DNA of 41,167 bases from Thermodesulfovibrionia bacterium. Lineage in GTDB: Bacteria; Nitrospirota; Thermodesulfovibrionia; UBA6902. Both the position numbers and the translations under genes were made by a program. Positions 32,134 to 41,088 of this stretch are shown in pieces. The stretch is taken from assembly GCA_020057065.1 (NCBI GenBank), contig JAGVGM010000306.1, positions 1-41,167 on the forward strand, given 5' to 3'. The notes under the pieces were generated by a model that saw nothing but the letters and a program-made list of their open reading frames with translations, was not told the DNA's origin and searched no databases. Every line of letters begins with the position of its first letter. Position 1 is the first letter of the stretch.

Positions 32134-33654
32134 TTATGCAGTTATAATATCTTCAGTATTCCACTTTGAGATTATATAGCGTGCAATCCGGTTCGAAAAA
32201 ATTCCTCTCAATATTACTTGATAAAGCGATAAAAAAGCAACATAAAAATATCCAACCTGAAAAATCACCAAAAACGGTATTGACACATAGATTTTGTTTG
32301 CATATGCGAAGTATATATTGAAAGTAAAATAAATCCCTAAAAACAGTTCCAACAGTACCATAGAATTTATTTCTCCTCTATATTTCTTGCCAACCCAACT
32401 GTCTTTTTTCTCTTCGATTTTATACTTAGGGGTCCTTGTAAATTCTGTCTCCTTATTGAACAGGGCCTCTAATACTCCTTTTGCATTATTTACAGAAAGC
32501 CCTATTCCAAGAGACATCAGCATAGGCATATAGAACAATCGCGTCTTCCAGTCCTTATAAGCCTCTCTCTGTGAACAGAGATAAAAAAAAGAAATGCCCA
32601 CTGTCGCAACTATAAGGAAAGGCACATCCGTGACAAGCATCTGAAACCACCCTATATTAATCCTGGCTATCATTGACGGGTACATCAGCAGAGAAAGCAA
32701 TAACATGAGCAGATAGGATACATTATTTGTCAGATGAAAGAACGCCTCTACTTTTACCTTTAAAGGAAGGTCGCTCTTCATGATCTGCAGAAGCAGTTTC
32801 TTGGCCGTCTGGATCGAGCCCTTGGCCCATCTGCTCTGCTGGCTTTTGAAGGCATTTATATCTACCGGGATCTCTGAAGGAGATGTTTCATCCTTTAAAA
32901 ATACAAATTTCCATCCCTTAAGCTGCGACCTGTAACTGAGATCAAGATCTTCAGTAAGTGTATCATGCTGCCATCCTCCTGCGGTCTCTATAGCCTCTCT
33001 CCTCCAGATGCCTGCAGTACCGTTAAAATTAAAAAACCGGCCTGACCAGTTTCTTGCAGTATGCTCTATCACAAAATGTCCGTCAAGCATGATAGCCTGT
33101 ATCTTTGTCAAAAATGAATAATCTCTGTTTAAATAGGTCCATCTTGTCTGCACCATGCCTATTTTTTGATCAGCAAAATAATGGATCGTCTTTTTCAGTA
33201 TTTCCTTCTGCGGGACAAAATCAGCATCAAACACCACGATAAATTCACCTTTTGCCGATCTCAATCCGTTTTCAAGCGCACCGCTTTTAAACCCTACCCT
33301 GTTATCGCGATGGACGTATTGTATATCATATCCTTTCTTTTGAAACTCACCTACACATTCCTGGGCGATAACTGCCGTCTCATCTGTAGAATCATCAAGC
33401 ACCTGAATATCAAGAAGCTCTATGGGATAATTTATATCACACGATGCAGTAATTAATCGCCTTACAACATACATTTCATTGAATATGGGGAGCTGGATGG
33501 TAACACGCGGCAAGCGCTCCAATTTTCCCTTTAGTAATGGTTTGTTCTTTTGATTTTTGTAGTAGAGATATACCATATAATAACGATGGGACGCATATAT
33601 AAAAACAGTGAACAGCACAAAGAAATATATTATTAAAAATAAATAAAGTAACAT
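32134..33654 (-). CDS. Processive GT2 glycosyltransferase, cellulose/mannan-synthase-like
   Basis: A 506-residue membrane enzyme that should polymerise a beta-linked polysaccharide and thread it through the membrane. An N-terminal helix (1-24) precedes the catalytic domain, with LDDSTDETA (about 85-93), VFDADFVP (about 139-146), the TED of LTEDLDLSYRS (near 233) and QQSRWAKGS (near 274, the QxxRW motif). Four or five helices follow from about 315. The length and QQSRW form resemble plant CslA-type glucomannan synthases and their bacterial relatives more than BcsA, because there is no PilZ domain. GAGG lies seven bases from the ATG. It is divergent from the ArsR gene, which may regulate it. 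Confidence 0.85.
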   Translation of the reverse strand: MLLYLFLIIYFFVLFTVFIYASHRYYMVYLYYKNQKNKPLLKGKLERLPRVTIQLPIFNEMYVVRRLITASCDINYPIELLDIQVLDDSTDETAVIAQECVGEFQKKGYDIQYVHRDNRVGFKSGALENGLRSAKGEFIVVFDADFVPQKEILKKTIHYFADQKIGMVQTRWTYLNRDYSFLTKIQAIMLDGHFVIEHTARNWSGRFFNFNGTAGIWRREAIETAGGWQHDTLTEDLDLSYRSQLKGWKFVFLKDETSPSEIPVDINAFKSQQSRWAKGSIQTAKKLLLQIMKSDLPLKVKVEAFFHLTNNVSYLLMLLLSLLMYPSMIARINIGWFQMLVTDVPFLIVATVGISFFYLCSQREAYKDWKTRLFYMPMLMSLGIGLSVNNAKGVLEALFNKETEFTRTPKYKIEEKKDSWVGKKYRGEINSMVLLELFLGIYFTFNIYFAYANKIYVSIPFLVIFQVGYFYVAFLSLYQVILRGIFSNRIARYIISKWNTEDIITA

Positions 33655-33804
33655 TTTACAACCTCTACAGTTTTAAATATTAGAAAGTCAAGGATTTTTT
33701 TGACAATGCATTGTAACATACTGGAATACGGTGAGGCAATTAGAAATTTTTATAAATCAATTATGGAAAACCTTGCAATAAAGTTTTAAAGGTCATATAT
33801 TATT

Positions 33805-34143
33805 ATGTATATGCAGCAGCGCAGTAAATCCTACAATAAATCCTCACCAAAGTGGACATCAATATTAAAAGCCCTCGCAGATGAAAACCGCCTGCAAATT
33901 ATCCATGAACTTTTAAGACATGAGTTGTCTGTCCGGGATTTATCTGACACTCTCAATATGAAGGATTACAACATGTCAAAACATCTCAAAATTCTGGAAG
34001 CAACAGGGCTCGTAAAAAAGAAAAAAGATGGTGTTCACAGGATATACCATATTACGAAAAATTTCAGTTCACGTCTGTCCAAAAACAATCAGGTACTGGA
34101 TCTGGGATGCTGCAAGTTTATTTTTAATGGTTCAAAAAAGTAA
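33805..34143 (+). CDS. ArsR-family winged-helix transcriptional regulator
   Basis: A 112-residue DNA-binding protein. The ArsR winged-helix signature is clear: WTSILKALADENRLQIIHEL (about 17-36), LSVRDLSDTLNMKDYNMSKHLKIL (recognition helix, about 42-65), then GLVKKKKDGVHRIYHI (wing). It ends in LDLGCCKFIF, a tail with adjacent cysteines common to a subset of ArsR proteins, which might sense metal or redox state. It lacks the ELCVCDL metal site. Starts at ATG 33805 and ATG 33811 are both possible. It is divergent from the polysaccharide synthase with 150 bases between. Confidence 0.87.
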   Translation: MYMQQRSKSYNKSSPKWTSILKALADENRLQIIHELLRHELSVRDLSDTLNMKDYNMSKHLKILEATGLVKKKKDGVHRIYHITKNFSSRLSKNNQVLDLGCCKFIFNGSKK

Positions 34144-34196
34144 AACCAGTTCATCCCCCTTTAAACTTATGGAATAAAATCTACTATATTCTGAGG

Positions 34197-34349
34197 CTCT
34201 TGCAAAAGTCTTTATTCGTCATTCCCGTGCTTAACCTACTGTTGGAGGTCTTTATCGGGAATCCAGTATTCTTTAAAACCAAATACTTCTGGGTACCCGC
34301 CTTCGCGGGTATGATGGCAAACGCGATTTCCTCTATTCTTTTGCAAGAG
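34197..34349. mobile_element. 153-bp MITE-like element with 12-bp perfect inverted ends
   Basis: CTCTTGCAAAAG (34197-34208) and CTTTTGCAAGAG (34338-34349) are exact inverted repeats. Inside lie an ATTCCCG...CGGGAAT pair and a CCCGCCTTCGCGGG hairpin. No open frame. This CTCTTGCAAAAG...CATTCCCG composite is a known style of interspersed element in deltaproteobacteria-like genomes. It sits directly upstream of the molybdopterin oxidoreductase gene. Confidence 0.8.
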
Positions 34350-34403
34350 GCTCTTCTTTATCTCAAATTTCACAAAATAACAGATTGTTTAGTAATATAA
34401 TTT

Positions 34404-37400
34404 ATGGCAAAACAACAGAAAAGATACGGGATGCTGATTAACCTTAACAAATGCATAGGTTGTTATGCCTGTCAGGTAACATGCAAGGCCGAGTACAATA
34501 TTCCTTTTGGAACATTCCGGTGCAGGGTTGAAACATATCAGTCAGGGAGTTACCCGGATATCAGAAAGTTTTTTCTGCCCCGCCTTTGTAACCATTGCGA
34601 CATCGCTCCATGTATTGAAGAATGCAAAGAAAAAGCGCTCTATAAAAATCAGGACGGCGTCGTGGTTTCAAACAGCAGTAACTGCATTGGCTGCAAAATG
34701 TGCATTGATAAATGTCCATATAATGCCATCGAGATAAATCCCGCAACCGGAAAATCTGAAAAATGCGACTTTTGTTACGAAAGGACAGCAAAAAAACTTC
34801 TTCCTGTATGCGTGCAAAGTTGTATGGGAAAGGCGATTCTGTTCGGTGACATCAATGATCCCAAAAGTGCAATATCCTTAGAATTGACAAAGCATCAGTT
34901 AAAGGTTTTAAATCCCGAATTCGGAACAAGTCCTTCAGTTTTTTACATTTCAAGAGATGATACAGGAAGTAGCGCATTGAAAGACCATGTAATTACTACA
35001 GGACCCTCCACACGCCGTATCAAGGTAAAACAATCACCCGAACCATTGCTGAATAACACCAAATTAGTATATACATCTGACGCCATGTGCCCTTCTGAAT
35101 GCGGCATATCCGTGGCTGTAGAAAACGGTATTGCAAAGAAGATATACGGCAATCCGCACACACTTATTAATAATGGAACATTCTGTGCAAAAGGCGCATC
35201 CGGCCTTCAGCTCACATATTCCCCGCACAGGATAAAAACTCCGTTAATGCGGATCGGCGAAAGAGGAGAAGACAAATGGAAGGAACTCACATGGGAAGAG
35301 GCTTCCGATCATATCGCAAAAAAACTGATATCTATAAAACACAAATATGGCCCTGAGTCTGTATTTCTTGATTGTGGTGATGTGACTGACAGAGAGGCCT
35401 TTTACAGACTGTTTCACGCATTTGGAACTCCAAACACATACAATCATGGAAGCATCTGCGATCCAAACCGCAGATGGGGACATGGCATTATGACAGGCGA
35501 TGAAAGACCTTTGCCTGATGTTCAGAGGCCCGTGCTTATGCGAAATGACGACGGCGGGATGTATCTAAAAAAATCACACGATGCAAAGCTTATTTTGAAT
35601 ATAGGCTCAAACCCATTTGTGGCAACAAGATATAATTATATGTCAAACGGTATTGCGGCGGCTAAAGAGGAAAACGGATGCTTATACATTGTAATCGATC
35701 CTGCATATACCAATTCCGCTGCTAAAGCTGATATATGGCTTCCCGTAATACCCGGAACCGACGCCGCCCTGCTTGCGGGAATGCTTTATTATATTATCCG
35801 GAACGATTCAGAGCAAAGATACATAGCTCACGATTTCATAAATAACTACACTGGCCATTGGGAGGAGTTTAAAGATGCATTCCTCGCTTGCTCTAAAACA
35901 GTAGACCCTTCAAATGGTTTACACTTCTTCACTACAGAATGGGCCTCGGAAAAAACAGGCATTTCCATAGAGAACATCATGAAAATATCTCACCTTTTCG
36001 GCAGCACAAAGCCTGCTTCAATAGAGGTAGGAATGCACGGCACTTCACATCATACAAACGGAGATATCACCTCTATACTTTCCACAACGCTCTGCATAAT
36101 AACAGGCAATGTTGAGGTACCGGGCGGACTGGTATTCACTGAATCTCTGAAACCGAAAAGAGGAACCGGCACTATCGGAAAAGCATTTCTTGACAAGGTT
36201 GTCAGCAGAAAGATCAACGATGTAAATATTAAGGGGAAACTTTATGAGCTGCATAAAGACCTTTACGGCGACTTCCCGGCCGCATGGAAAGGAGTGCTTA
36301 CTGATCTGCCGCAAAAAATAAGGAAGGGAATAAAACTGAATCACGGGCCCTTTAAAGATTATCACTATCCTGTCAAAGCTTTTATAACACGGGCAGGAAA
36401 TCCTGTCATTACTGCAGGCAGCACCCCTGACTGGATCGATGCAGTAACTTTGAAAAATGAACGTAAGGGCGGGTTTAAAACCCGCCCCTACCAAGAAGGG
36501 AATGCAGGGCTATTCTCAGACGAATACCAGCTTGAACTAATGGTCTTTATAGACACTCATATAACAGACACCGGGAAATTTGCTGATATTATCCTTCCTG
36601 AAGCAGGATTTCTCGAAAGAATGGGGGTGAGCGATGTTTATACTATGAGCCCTGAAATAGCTATCAGGGATCAGGTAATAAAGCCGCTTTATGAGTCAAA
36701 GACGCCTTTTGAAATTATGATGATTATGTCTGATGCATTAGTAAAAAATGGCGATCAGGATATCAAAGCAGAGGATTTCAGTCATAAATATTCGAACGAG
36801 GGAAATTTCATAAATGAGATCCTTTCTGAAACTCCGGGAATCCATAATATTGGAAATCCTCTCCCATATCCTGACCTTCCCGAAGGATGCCTTCTGGTCG
36901 GGACACCTGATAATCCAACAGCGGTGTGGGGAAAGAAGATAATAAAACATGGAGAACTCCTTACGGTTGACTGGCTCAGAAAACATAACGGCGTTGCGAC
37001 CTGGCCGGCAAGCTATCACAGATACAAAAGATCAGATGGTTCACCGTCCGGTATATATCCTAAAACCGGTTCAAAGAAGTTTGAATTTAAATTCAGTTAC
37101 CTTGAGAACATCAATAATAAGTTCGGTACGGATTTCCCGGTCACATTCTACTGGAATGATTGCAAGTGGAATCCCAAAAACTCATTATTCAAAGAATTAA
37201 GCAAAGAATATCCATTCCAGTTGATCAGTGGAAGGGTTCACTATGCAATGACCATGACAATAATCTGTCAATATCTTGCTGAGACGGAGACGGAGTGCAT
37301 GAAGCGTCTCAATGATGCATTCACGTATACGATGTGTAGAGGCGGGTTTGAAACCCGCCCTTACGAAGAGCCTAAAGAATGTGGTAAATTTTATGGTCTT

Positions 37401-37757
37401 CCACAAGATCAGGAGATACATTTTGCTTCTGGAACTGTCTCTATTCCAGTCTTTGCAATTAATAGAACCGATGGAGCTCGTTTATATATAAGAACAGGGG
37501 ATATCGTTATTCTCGAAACACCTTTCAAAAAGCGGATAAAAGGGAAGGCTTTTCTGACAGAAGAAATAATGCCAGGGGTTATTAAAACCGCCTTCGGCCC
37601 CGGAGGACAAAAGGCTTCGGGCCTGGGCTTTCAGAACAATCTCTCTGAATACACTCCGAACATCAACGAATGCTGTGACCCTGACAACATTTCCCCATTG
37701 ACCGGCATGCCGGGATTTGGAGACATTATGGTGAGGGTCATTAAAGGATCAGTTTAA
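34404..37757 (+). CDS. Fused 4Fe-4S ferredoxin and molybdopterin oxidoreductase (complex iron-sulfur molybdoenzyme)
   Basis: A 1117-residue fusion. Residues 1-195 are an NrfC/PsrB-type electron-transfer subunit with four cysteine clusters (CIGCYACQVTC from Cys17, CNHCDIAPCIEEC, CIGCKMCIDKC, CDFC...CVQSC). From about 220 follows the catalytic bis-MGD subunit: CPSECG (Cys229, Cys233), FCAKG (Cys261), the likely Mo-ligand Cys352 in HGSICDPN, and a C-terminal cofactor-binding region near 970-1117. The first cysteine of the proximal cluster is Asp226. No Tat signal, so cytoplasmic. It resembles PsrA/PhsA/SoeA-type sulfur enzymes, but the substrate cannot be stated. No membrane anchor subunit or maturation chaperone is adjacent. 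Two palindromic repeats are inserted in frame (GGFKTRPYQ near 690, GGFETRPYE near 980). No ribosome site is obvious. Confidence 0.85.
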   Translation: MAKQQKRYGMLINLNKCIGCYACQVTCKAEYNIPFGTFRCRVETYQSGSYPDIRKFFLPRLCNHCDIAPCIEECKEKALYKNQDGVVVSNSSNCIGCKMCIDKCPYNAIEINPATGKSEKCDFCYERTAKKLLPVCVQSCMGKAILFGDINDPKSAISLELTKHQLKVLNPEFGTSPSVFYISRDDTGSSALKDHVITTGPSTRRIKVKQSPEPLLNNTKLVYTSDAMCPSECGISVAVENGIAKKIYGNPHTLINNGTFCAKGASGLQLTYSPHRIKTPLMRIGERGEDKWKELTWEEASDHIAKKLISIKHKYGPESVFLDCGDVTDREAFYRLFHAFGTPNTYNHGSICDPNRRWGHGIMTGDERPLPDVQRPVLMRNDDGGMYLKKSHDAKLILNIGSNPFVATRYNYMSNGIAAAKEENGCLYIVIDPAYTNSAAKADIWLPVIPGTDAALLAGMLYYIIRNDSEQRYIAHDFINNYTGHWEEFKDAFLACSKTVDPSNGLHFFTTEWASEKTGISIENIMKISHLFGSTKPASIEVGMHGTSHHTNGDITSILSTTLCIITGNVEVPGGLVFTESLKPKRGTGTIGKAFLDKVVSRKINDVNIKGKLYELHKDLYGDFPAAWKGVLTDLPQKIRKGIKLNHGPFKDYHYPVKAFITRAGNPVITAGSTPDWIDAVTLKNERKGGFKTRPYQEGNAGLFSDEYQLELMVFIDTHITDTGKFADIILPEAGFLERMGVSDVYTMSPEIAIRDQVIKPLYESKTPFEIMMIMSDALVKNGDQDIKAEDFSHKYSNEGNFINEILSETPGIHNIGNPLPYPDLPEGCLLVGTPDNPTAVWGKKIIKHGELLTVDWLRKHNGVATWPASYHRYKRSDGSPSGIYPKTGSKKFEFKFSYLENINNKFGTDFPVTFYWNDCKWNPKNSLFKELSKEYPFQLISGRVHYAMTMTIICQYLAETETECMKRLNDAFTYTMCRGGFETRPYEEPKECGKFYGLPQDQEIHFASGTVSIPVFAINRTDGARLYIRTGDIVILETPFKKRIKGKAFLTEEIMPGVIKTAFGPGGQKASGLGFQNNLSEYTPNINECCDPDNISPLTGMPGFGDIMVRVIKGSV
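36463..36491. repeat. 29-bp GGGCGGGTTTAAAACCCGCCC palindrome, copy 2, in frame
   Basis: Perfect centre GGGCGGGTTTAAAACCCGCC with GTAA/CTAC ends. It encodes KGGFKTRPY in the molybdopterin oxidoreductase, just after VTLKNER and before a loop followed by QLELMVFIDTHITDTGK. Confidence 0.9.
37336..37364. repeat. 29-bp GGCGGGTTTGAAACCCGCC palindrome, copy 3, in frame
   Basis: Second copy in the same gene, encoding RGGFETRPY between FTYTMC and EEPKECGKFYG. Same reading frame as the other two copies. Confidence 0.9.
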
Positions 37758-37860
37758 ATCAAACCCTCCTACCGGAAAATCGGCACAACGGGGCATAAAA
37801 TTTCACTTTAATGAAAGCTGGGATCCAACACATTATTATTCCAGCTTGATGAATTTGTGA

Positions 37861-39810
37861 TCATTTCTTCACCCTTACTTTCTCCCTTGATGCCCTGCAA
37901 TTATTATCTTCGTTAGTCTCTTCCAAATCATTCCTCTTGTCTGCACAGACTTTTACATAGTACCTGCCGGGAGGGGTATCAATTCCTATATTGACCGTTA
38001 TCGTTCTTTTTGAACTTGCCCCGGCAAGCAATGATGACACAAAAACATCTCCGGCAAGTAAAATATCCGCCTCTTTATTAATTAGTTTATCCCTGTTCTT
38101 TGACAGATAACACCCTGCAATAAATTCTTTATCCGCAGATGCATTCCCTTGATTTTTAACTATAGCTTTAATGTTAAAACTTTTTCCGCGTTTCCTTGCA
38201 TTAGGAGGATTACTTACAGATTTCACAATTAAATCAGGCCGCGCATAACAATCCAGATCAGCTGAATCAATGAAGCTGTCACAGTCATTGTCTTTTCCAT
38301 CGGTGCATGTCGCATTTTTGTATGGTCCCTCATGTTGTGGCGGTACCGGCATGCATGTGTTGTTACCCCAAACTCCACCGGTACATGTTTCGGTCCCTAT
38401 ACTCGCACATTCGCCAACTCCACACAAAGATGGACGGGTAAGGTCCTCATCTACAGAACCATCACAGTTGTTGTCTAATCCATCACATTCCTCAAAAGCT
38501 CCCGGATTAACCAAGGGCACATTGTCATCACAATCATAACCTGGCGCCGTCTGACATCCTGTCGGCACACAATCAATTCCTGTGCAATTCCCATCTATTG
38601 ATGAGTCTATATAATTATCATTATCATCATCACAATAATAATCAAATGACTCAATCGGTCCGAAACGTACCGGCCAGACATAGTTACTGTCGTTGACCTT
38701 ATTGCCATAGCTTAGAGCGCCATCCCACATAGCAAAGACGCTGTTACTATAGTAGGGGATAGTGGTAGAAGACCAGTAGTAATCAAACTGCACATTTGTG
38801 AACGGATTATCTGCAGGCAAGGCAGCGTTTTCATTTGAATAATCAACCAGGCTGTAAAGCTCTTTTCTGTTTGGAAGATGCCAGTCGCTATAACCTCTAC
38901 CGCAGTCCGGGTATGTGCCATTGTTTATCCTCTCAATAAAATCAAGCGCTTGCTGCCAGGTTACATCGCCATAACCTGATAAACCGATTGAAGGATATTT
39001 TGTGCCGATACAATTGGCATCCTTAAGCCACATGATCCCTGTGAGCTTGTCCTTTACAACCCCGTTGCCATTATCAACAAATCTTGGGACAGGTATTGTA
39101 ACACCTTTTTGCAATTCTCCATCCTGACCTGTGCCTGAACAAAAAATCACATTGCCTGATGAGTCAAAACATCTCGTCTGTCCTGTTTTCCATATATTAG
39201 CAGGATATAAAGGGTCAGAATCACCGGATGGTCCTGAACGCACCGGCCAAATATAATAATAGTCAAAGCTCTTGTAGCTGCTGTATACGTAGCCTTGCCA
39301 CATATCTACAACCCATGCGTAGCTTGTGCCGCCTGTATAAGTAGTAGAAGACCAGTAGTAATTCGACTGCACATTATAAAAACCCCGGGTATTAAGCCAT
39401 ACGGCAGTATTTGTCACAGCAGCATTTACAAGGCTTTCAAGCTCATTCACATTCGGCAGACGCCAGTCTGGGAATCCACATAAACTTAAGCTGCCGGCAT
39501 AGTCCAGTGCAGCGGACCAGGTCACAGATCTATTCAAATAACCATTCCTCGGCCACATCAATCCTGTGAGATTATCTGTTATGCAATCAGACTGAGAGCC
39601 TGTTCCTAAAGTGAACCTCGTTTCAGGCCACGGCGCTCCTGCCCGAATCTCTCCATCCTGCCCCGTGCCTGCACAGTAAGTCACTGTACCTGTCGGGGTA
39701 TAACACTTCGTCTGTCCTGTCTGTGGAAGTAATATAACACCACCGGCATAACAGGTTGAATCAAAAAAAGACAAAACCAGAAATGACCAAAACATCACTT
39801 TATGTATCAC
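37861..39810 (-). CDS. Large secreted protein with two DUF1566 domains, a MopE-type metal-binding motif and CARDB
   Basis: A 649-residue extracellular or surface protein. After a signal peptide (1-22), two DUF1566 (Lcl C-terminal) domains follow at about 28-195 and 205-385, each opening TGQT(K/R)C and carrying DWRLP or DWHLP, YYWSST and WPVR(S/F)G motifs. A MopE-type segment (about 425-456: CDDNVPLVNPGAFEECDG, then LDNNCDGSVDED) probably binds calcium or copper. A CARDB domain (about 524-649: RPDLIVKSVSNPP...) ends the chain and may mediate adhesion. The start is GTG with AGGAGG five bases upstream. It has no PEP-CTERM tail. The two copies and the DUF1566 gene at 766 suggest local expansion of this fold. 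Confidence 0.82.
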   Translation of the reverse strand: MIHKVMFWSFLVLSFFDSTCYAGGVILLPQTGQTKCYTPTGTVTYCAGTGQDGEIRAGAPWPETRFTLGTGSQSDCITDNLTGLMWPRNGYLNRSVTWSAALDYAGSLSLCGFPDWRLPNVNELESLVNAAVTNTAVWLNTRGFYNVQSNYYWSSTTYTGGTSYAWVVDMWQGYVYSSYKSFDYYYIWPVRSGPSGDSDPLYPANIWKTGQTRCFDSSGNVIFCSGTGQDGELQKGVTIPVPRFVDNGNGVVKDKLTGIMWLKDANCIGTKYPSIGLSGYGDVTWQQALDFIERINNGTYPDCGRGYSDWHLPNRKELYSLVDYSNENAALPADNPFTNVQFDYYWSSTTIPYYSNSVFAMWDGALSYGNKVNDSNYVWPVRFGPIESFDYYCDDDNDNYIDSSIDGNCTGIDCVPTGCQTAPGYDCDDNVPLVNPGAFEECDGLDNNCDGSVDEDLTRPSLCGVGECASIGTETCTGGVWGNNTCMPVPPQHEGPYKNATCTDGKDNDCDSFIDSADLDCYARPDLIVKSVSNPPNARKRGKSFNIKAIVKNQGNASADKEFIAGCYLSKNRDKLINKEADILLAGDVFVSSLLAGASSKRTITVNIGIDTPPGRYYVKVCADKRNDLEETNEDNNCRASREKVRVKK

Positions 39811-40341
39811 AATGCCTCCTCATACCGATGCTTTACTGTATGGTGTAATTCCTCAATGATTTCATATTCGTTTTGGGAGTTTTTGACAGTATTCTCTGTT
39901 ATTTTCATGATCGTTGACTGCAAAAATTCTTATTCCCTGATTACTTCTAACAGTTTTTTTGAAAGAAGGTTTTTCGTGACAGATTATTTAGAATCTGTTT
40001 TTAAATACGGTTTGACTGTCTGTCATTCCGGCAGTCCTTAAGCTTGCCCTCGAAGGTCGTAATCGGGGACCGGGACCCACTTTTTTCAATATCTTCTCTA
40101 TACCCGATTAGAGACCCCCGCTTACGACATGCGAGGGCAGGCTTCGGGCATGACAAAAATAAAAAATGGCAATTTATGCACAGACACTATTTATTAGTAA
40201 ACCAGCAATAATCAGTCGTTGTCAAGAGAAAAATTAAATTCGGGAAAATCAAACAACAATTTTTCGCTGTTCTATGCCCCTTATGATCCTGAATTTATCT
40301 TCAAAAATAAACGAAATTAAGAACGTTCCCAAAGTCCATTT
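39811..40341. other. Intergenic region, repeat-bearing, no gene seen
   Basis: This 530-base stretch has no supportable coding frame. It holds the inverted-repeat element at 40021-40155 and AT-rich flanks. Near 40318-40333 the sequence TTAAGAACGTTCCCAAAG runs into the truncated Rhs gene and may be a scar of an insertion. Confidence 0.6.
40021..40155. repeat. Long imperfect inverted-repeat element starting TGTCATTCC
   Basis: The left arm from 40021 (TGTCATTCCGGCAG...TTGCCCTCG...GTCGTAATCGGGG) and the right arm ending 40155 (CCCCGCTTACGAC...GCGAGGGCAG...CATGACA) are imperfect inverted repeats of about 50 bases around a short T-rich centre. Intergenic; related in its ends to the GTCATTCC repeats at 5409-5472. 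Confidence 0.7.
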
Positions 40342-41088
40342 TTAATCGTATGTCAGCGTCCTGCCCGCCCCTGATATCATATTGCCGTTTGCGTCATAAG
40401 TGTATGTGTCCGCTCCTGCCTGTGTCACTGCATGTTTATGAAGGGGATCACCATAGACATAGTTTCCATACCTGCTGTTGTACGTCATATTGCCTATCTT
40501 ATCATACTGCCATGTCAGCGTTCCGCCGTATGATGTGCTGGTTGCCGACGTAAGCCTGTCAAGATCATCATAAACATAAGTCCTGGTCTTTGTGTTGTCC
40601 AGATAATCTGTTATGCCTGTGATGTTGCCTGCATTGTCATAGGCGTATGAGAGATTCATAAATCCCGTACTTTGCCTGCTTGTCGTTATGGAGAACAGAC
40701 GGTTGTTTTCTGTGTAGTACTGATACTGCGTGGTCACCCCATTGCCATATGTTACCAAAAGCGGACTGCTGACAGCATTGTAGCTGTTGTAGTCTGCATA
40801 TGTCTGTGTCCCTGATCTGATGTCTTTGATGTTTCCGTTCCCGTTATAAGTATAATCAACTCCCGCATTGTCAGGATATATTATCTTCTTTACCCGCCCA
40901 AGAGCATCGTATTGCGTCTGCGTTGTATAGGTCGAGCCGTCAGATGCTATTGTCTTGATCGAACTCGTGATCTGTCCCATTGAGTCATAGTTGGATTTTG
41001 TCGTGCCTGAGGAATCGCTTAAGGTTGTAAGCCTGCCTTTGGGATTGGTGTATAATGTTTCATCATACGAGCCACTTGCAAAAGTCAT
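40342..41088 (-). pseudogene. Rhs/YD-repeat protein fragment
   Basis: 248 residues of YD repeats (YDSMGQITS, YDALGRVKKIIYPDN, YTYNGNGNIKDI, YAYDNAGNITGITDY, YVYDDLDRLTSATS, WQYDKIGNMTY, YTYDANGNMISG), as in Rhs and teneurin-like shells that enclose toxins. It has no signal peptide, no ribosome site at the ATG, no RHS core (PxxxxDPxG) and no toxin tip. It stops mid-repeat at RTLTYD. It therefore looks like an internal fragment of a much larger gene. Upstream bases to the window edge (41089-41167) hold no further YD repeats. Confidence 0.75.

Noticed and set aside
36045-36494. Antisense frame beginning MVGAGFKPAL in the molybdoenzyme gene
   Set aside because: The start comes from reading the palindromic repeat on the other strand; the rest is antisense of conserved enzyme sequence.
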